Shown here: positions 12,895 through 15,042 of the stretch, in pieces
How positions within the stretch are numbered: the first letter of the stretch is position 1
How the letters are laid out: every line of letters begins with the position of its first letter
DNA from: Bacillota bacterium
Lineage (GTDB): Bacteria; Bacillota; UBA4882; UBA8346
DNA: 15,042 bases
Assembly: GCA_023415835.1 (NCBI GenBank)
Contig: JAEZJK010000060.1
Span: forward strand, 1-15,042
Direction: 5' to 3'
Program-made: the position numbers and the translations under genes
The notes under the pieces: model-generated
Databases searched by the model: none
The model's input: the letters and a program-made list of their open reading frames with translations, nothing else
What the model was told of the DNA's origin: nothing

Positions 12895-15042
12895 CTATTT
12901 AAAATACTCAACTCCGGCTTCAAAGATCCGTTGGTCTTTCTCCCCCGGCACATTACGGTATAGATTACTCCCAATCCGCTCCGAGTGGCCCATCTTGCCC
13001 AAGACTCTCCCATCCGGGCTGGTAATCCCCTCAATTGCCTCAAAAGATCCGTTCGGGTTAGAACGGATATCATAAGCCGGGTCCCCTGCCAAATCCACAT
13101 ACTGGGTGGCGATCTGTCCGTTTCTGGCCAATTGGGCAATAACCTCCCGGCTTGCTACAAAACGGCCTTCACCGTGGGAAACCGGTATGGCATGAACCTC
13201 GCCCACCTTTACCTTACTCAACCACGGCGAAAGATTGGATGCGATCCTGGTCCGAACCAGGCAAGAAACATGCCGTCCAATGGTATTAAAAGTTAAGGTG
13301 GGAGAATCGGCGGTGATCTCCCGAATCTCGCCATACGGGACTAAACCCAGTTTGATTAAAGCTTGGAAGCCATTGCAGATCCCCAGTATTAAACCATCCC
13401 GTTCTTGCAATAGCTTCATTACTGCTTCTTTAACTCTCGGGTTTCGAAAAGCGGTAGCGATAAACTTCCCGGAACCTTCCGGTTCGTCGCCGGCGCTAAA
13501 ACCACCGGGAATCATGGTGATTTGAGAGTTATTAATCAGTTTTACCATTTGTTCCAGTGATTCTTCAATATCGGAAGCGCTCAGGTTCCGGAAGACCAGA
13601 GTTTCGACAGTGCCCCCGGCCTTTTCAAAAGCTTTCTTGGTATCGTATTCGCAATTAGTACCCGGAAAAACCGGGATGAAAATTCGCGGTTTAGCGACAC
13701 TCGCTTTGGGTTTGAGCGATCCTTTCCGTTCAAAATTATAAGTTTGCGGGTTAACGGCAATACTCTCCACCCTGGTTGGGAAGATCTTTTCCAATGGTTC
13801 CTCCCAATGGTTTAACGCCTCGGAAAGATTAATTACAGTCCCATTACAAACAATCGCGGGTTCGGCTTGGGTTAATCCGATAATTTGATAGTCTAAGCCC
13901 ATTAAATGCTGCGCCGGATCTTCACCGGCCGGAAACTCCAGAACCAATGAGCCGTATCCTGGATTAAAGAACTGTTCGGCTTCTATTTTAACGGTGAATC
14001 TCATTCCAAGCATGTTTCCAAAACACATTTTGGTAACAGTCTCAGCTAGGCCCCCATCCCGGACTGAATGGACCGCCAAAACTTTACCTTGATTGATCAG
14101 CTCATGAACTTTCCGGTAATTGCGATCCAGTTGTTCAAAATCCGGAAGCCAATTTTGATCCTTATTCAACCGTACCAGTGCCACCTGGTTTCCAACCTGC
14201 TTGAACTCGGGGGAGATCGTTTTAGAGACATCCACTGTGTCTAGAGCAAAGGAAACCAATGTCGGGGGTACCGCAATCTCTTTAAATGTCCCGGACATGC
14301 TGTCCTTTCCGCCGATAGCCGGGATTCCCATTTTCAACTGGGCGTAATATGCTCCTAACAAAGCCGCGAACGGCTTACCCCATTTTTCCGGCGTCTTACT
14401 GAGCTTTTCAAAATACTCTTGCAAGGTTAACCGGATTTTTCGGTAATCGCCACCGGCGGCCACGATTTTGGCCACCGATTCCACCACCGCATATAACCCG
14501 CCATGAAAAGGACTCCATTTGCCGATGACCGGATTGTATCCATAGGCCATGGCAGTTCCGGTAATGGTGTCGCCGTTCAAGACCGGAAGCTTGGCCACCA
14601 TAGCTTCGACCGGAGTGAGTTGGTATTTGCCGCCGAATGGCATCAGTACTGTTCCCGCCCCGATAGTACTGTCGAAACGTTCGTTTAAACCTTTTTGACT
14701 ACAGCCATTTAACCGTTCCAAATTTGCCAACCAAGCTTCTTTCAAATCGGACAACTTCGGCCGGAGTTCAGCCGGAACATCCGCTAACGGATTGCCGGCT
14801 TCTTTCGGACTATTCACAATTACGGTTGCTGTTTGTTGCACTCCATTGGTGTCTAAAAACTCCCGGCTAATGTTGACGATGGCTTGGCTCCTCCAGAACA
14901 TTTTCAGTCTAGGTTCCACGGTTACCTTGGCCACCACTGTGGTCTCCAGATTCTCACCGGCAGCGGCCTTACAAAACGCCTCTACATGCTCCGGAGCCAC
15001 TAAAACCGCCATCCGTTCCTGAGACTCGGAGATGGCAAGTTC
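12895..15042 (-). CDS. purL: Phosphoribosylformylglycinamidine synthase, C-terminal part
   Basis: Fourth step of purine synthesis: FGAR + glutamine + ATP to FGAM. The frame is open to the window edge (ELAISESQER before the Met at 15012), so 716 C-terminal residues are present; the single-chain clostridial type has about 1,250. The synthase half shows SESQERM, VLMPFGGKYQLTPVEA, GDTITGTAMAYGYNP and GIPAIGGKDSMSGTF. The fused PurQ-like glutaminase begins near FIPVFPGTNCEYD (445-457 counted from the Met at 15012), with nucleophile Cys546 in GICNGFQALIKLGL (codon 13375-13377), HAIPVSHGEGRF, and His676/Glu678 in GHSER completing the triad. No PurS or separate PurQ is needed. Stop TAG at 12895-12897. 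Promoter and upstream pur genes are outside the window. Confidence 0.96.
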   Translation of the reverse strand, partial: ELAISESQERMAVLVAPEHVEAFCKAAAGENLETTVVAKVTVEPRLKMFWRSQAIVNISREFLDTNGVQQTATVIVNSPKEAGNPLADVPAELRPKLSDLKEAWLANLERLNGCSQKGLNERFDSTIGAGTVLMPFGGKYQLTPVEAMVAKLPVLNGDTITGTAMAYGYNPVIGKWSPFHGGLYAVVESVAKIVAAGGDYRKIRLTLQEYFEKLSKTPEKWGKPFAALLGAYYAQLKMGIPAIGGKDSMSGTFKEIAVPPTLVSFALDTVDVSKTISPEFKQVGNQVALVRLNKDQNWLPDFEQLDRNYRKVHELINQGKVLAVHSVRDGGLAETVTKMCFGNMLGMRFTVKIEAEQFFNPGYGSLVLEFPAGEDPAQHLMGLDYQIIGLTQAEPAIVCNGTVINLSEALNHWEEPLEKIFPTRVESIAVNPQTYNFERKGSLKPKASVAKPRIFIPVFPGTNCEYDTKKAFEKAGGTVETLVFRNLSASDIEESLEQMVKLINNSQITMIPGGFSAGDEPEGSGKFIATAFRNPRVKEAVMKLLQERDGLILGICNGFQALIKLGLVPYGEIREITADSPTLTFNTIGRHVSCLVRTRIASNLSPWLSKVKVGEVHAIPVSHGEGRFVASREVIAQLARNGQIATQYVDLAGDPAYDIRSNPNGSFEAIEGITSPDGRVLGKMGHSERIGSNLYRNVPGEKDQRIFEAGVEYFK

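Overview
The window looks like a chromosomal piece of a Bacillota (Firmicutes) bacterium, probably an anaerobic or Clostridia-like lineage. This is inference from gene types: a long single-chain FGAM synthase with a fused glutaminase domain, an adenosylcobalamin-dependent (class II) ribonucleotide reductase under an NrdR box, TTG and GTG starts, strong AAGGAGG ribosome binding sites and sigma-A-like promoters. I cannot name a genus.

Layout, left to right. 1-472 (+) is the 3' half of biotin synthase (bioB). 473-1139 is mostly non-coding, with one probable 69-residue exported protein on the minus strand and a 35-bp duplicated segment, one copy of which overlaps the prfC promoter. 1140-2753 (+) is peptide chain release factor 3 (prfC), with a clear promoter and terminator. 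2754-3291 is a repeat-rich gap: a perfect 10-bp inverted repeat, a 13-bp direct repeat bracketing a doubtful ORF, and a degenerate 21-bp tandem array. On the minus strand follow a small exported protein of unknown function (3292-3759), a histidine kinase and response regulator pair (3890-5922, overlapping by 4 bases), and an operon of class II ribonucleotide reductase then a UPF0303 protein (8908 down to 6089). A SPOR-domain membrane protein (9185-9673, minus) lies beyond, with its own terminator.

From 9935 the plus strand carries a near-consensus promoter and an IMP dehydrogenase of the unusual 503-residue type known from Tritrichomonas foetus. It is followed by a broken Cof-type HAD phosphatase gene that is frameshifted and cut off by a REP-associated (Y1/HUH) transposase element with palindromic ends (about 11948-12688). 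The right end, 12895-15042 (-), is the C-terminal 716 residues of PurL, including the PurQ-like glutaminase domain; its start lies outside the window.

The window is not one pathway, but nucleotide metabolism dominates: PurL (de novo purine synthesis), IMP dehydrogenase (guanine branch) and ribonucleotide reductase (dNTP supply). I did not find a clearly new multi-gene system. The best second looks are the 21-bp array, the NrdR site filling the nrdJ promoter spacer, the T. foetus-type IMPDH, and the transposase/palindrome unit inside a decayed gene.
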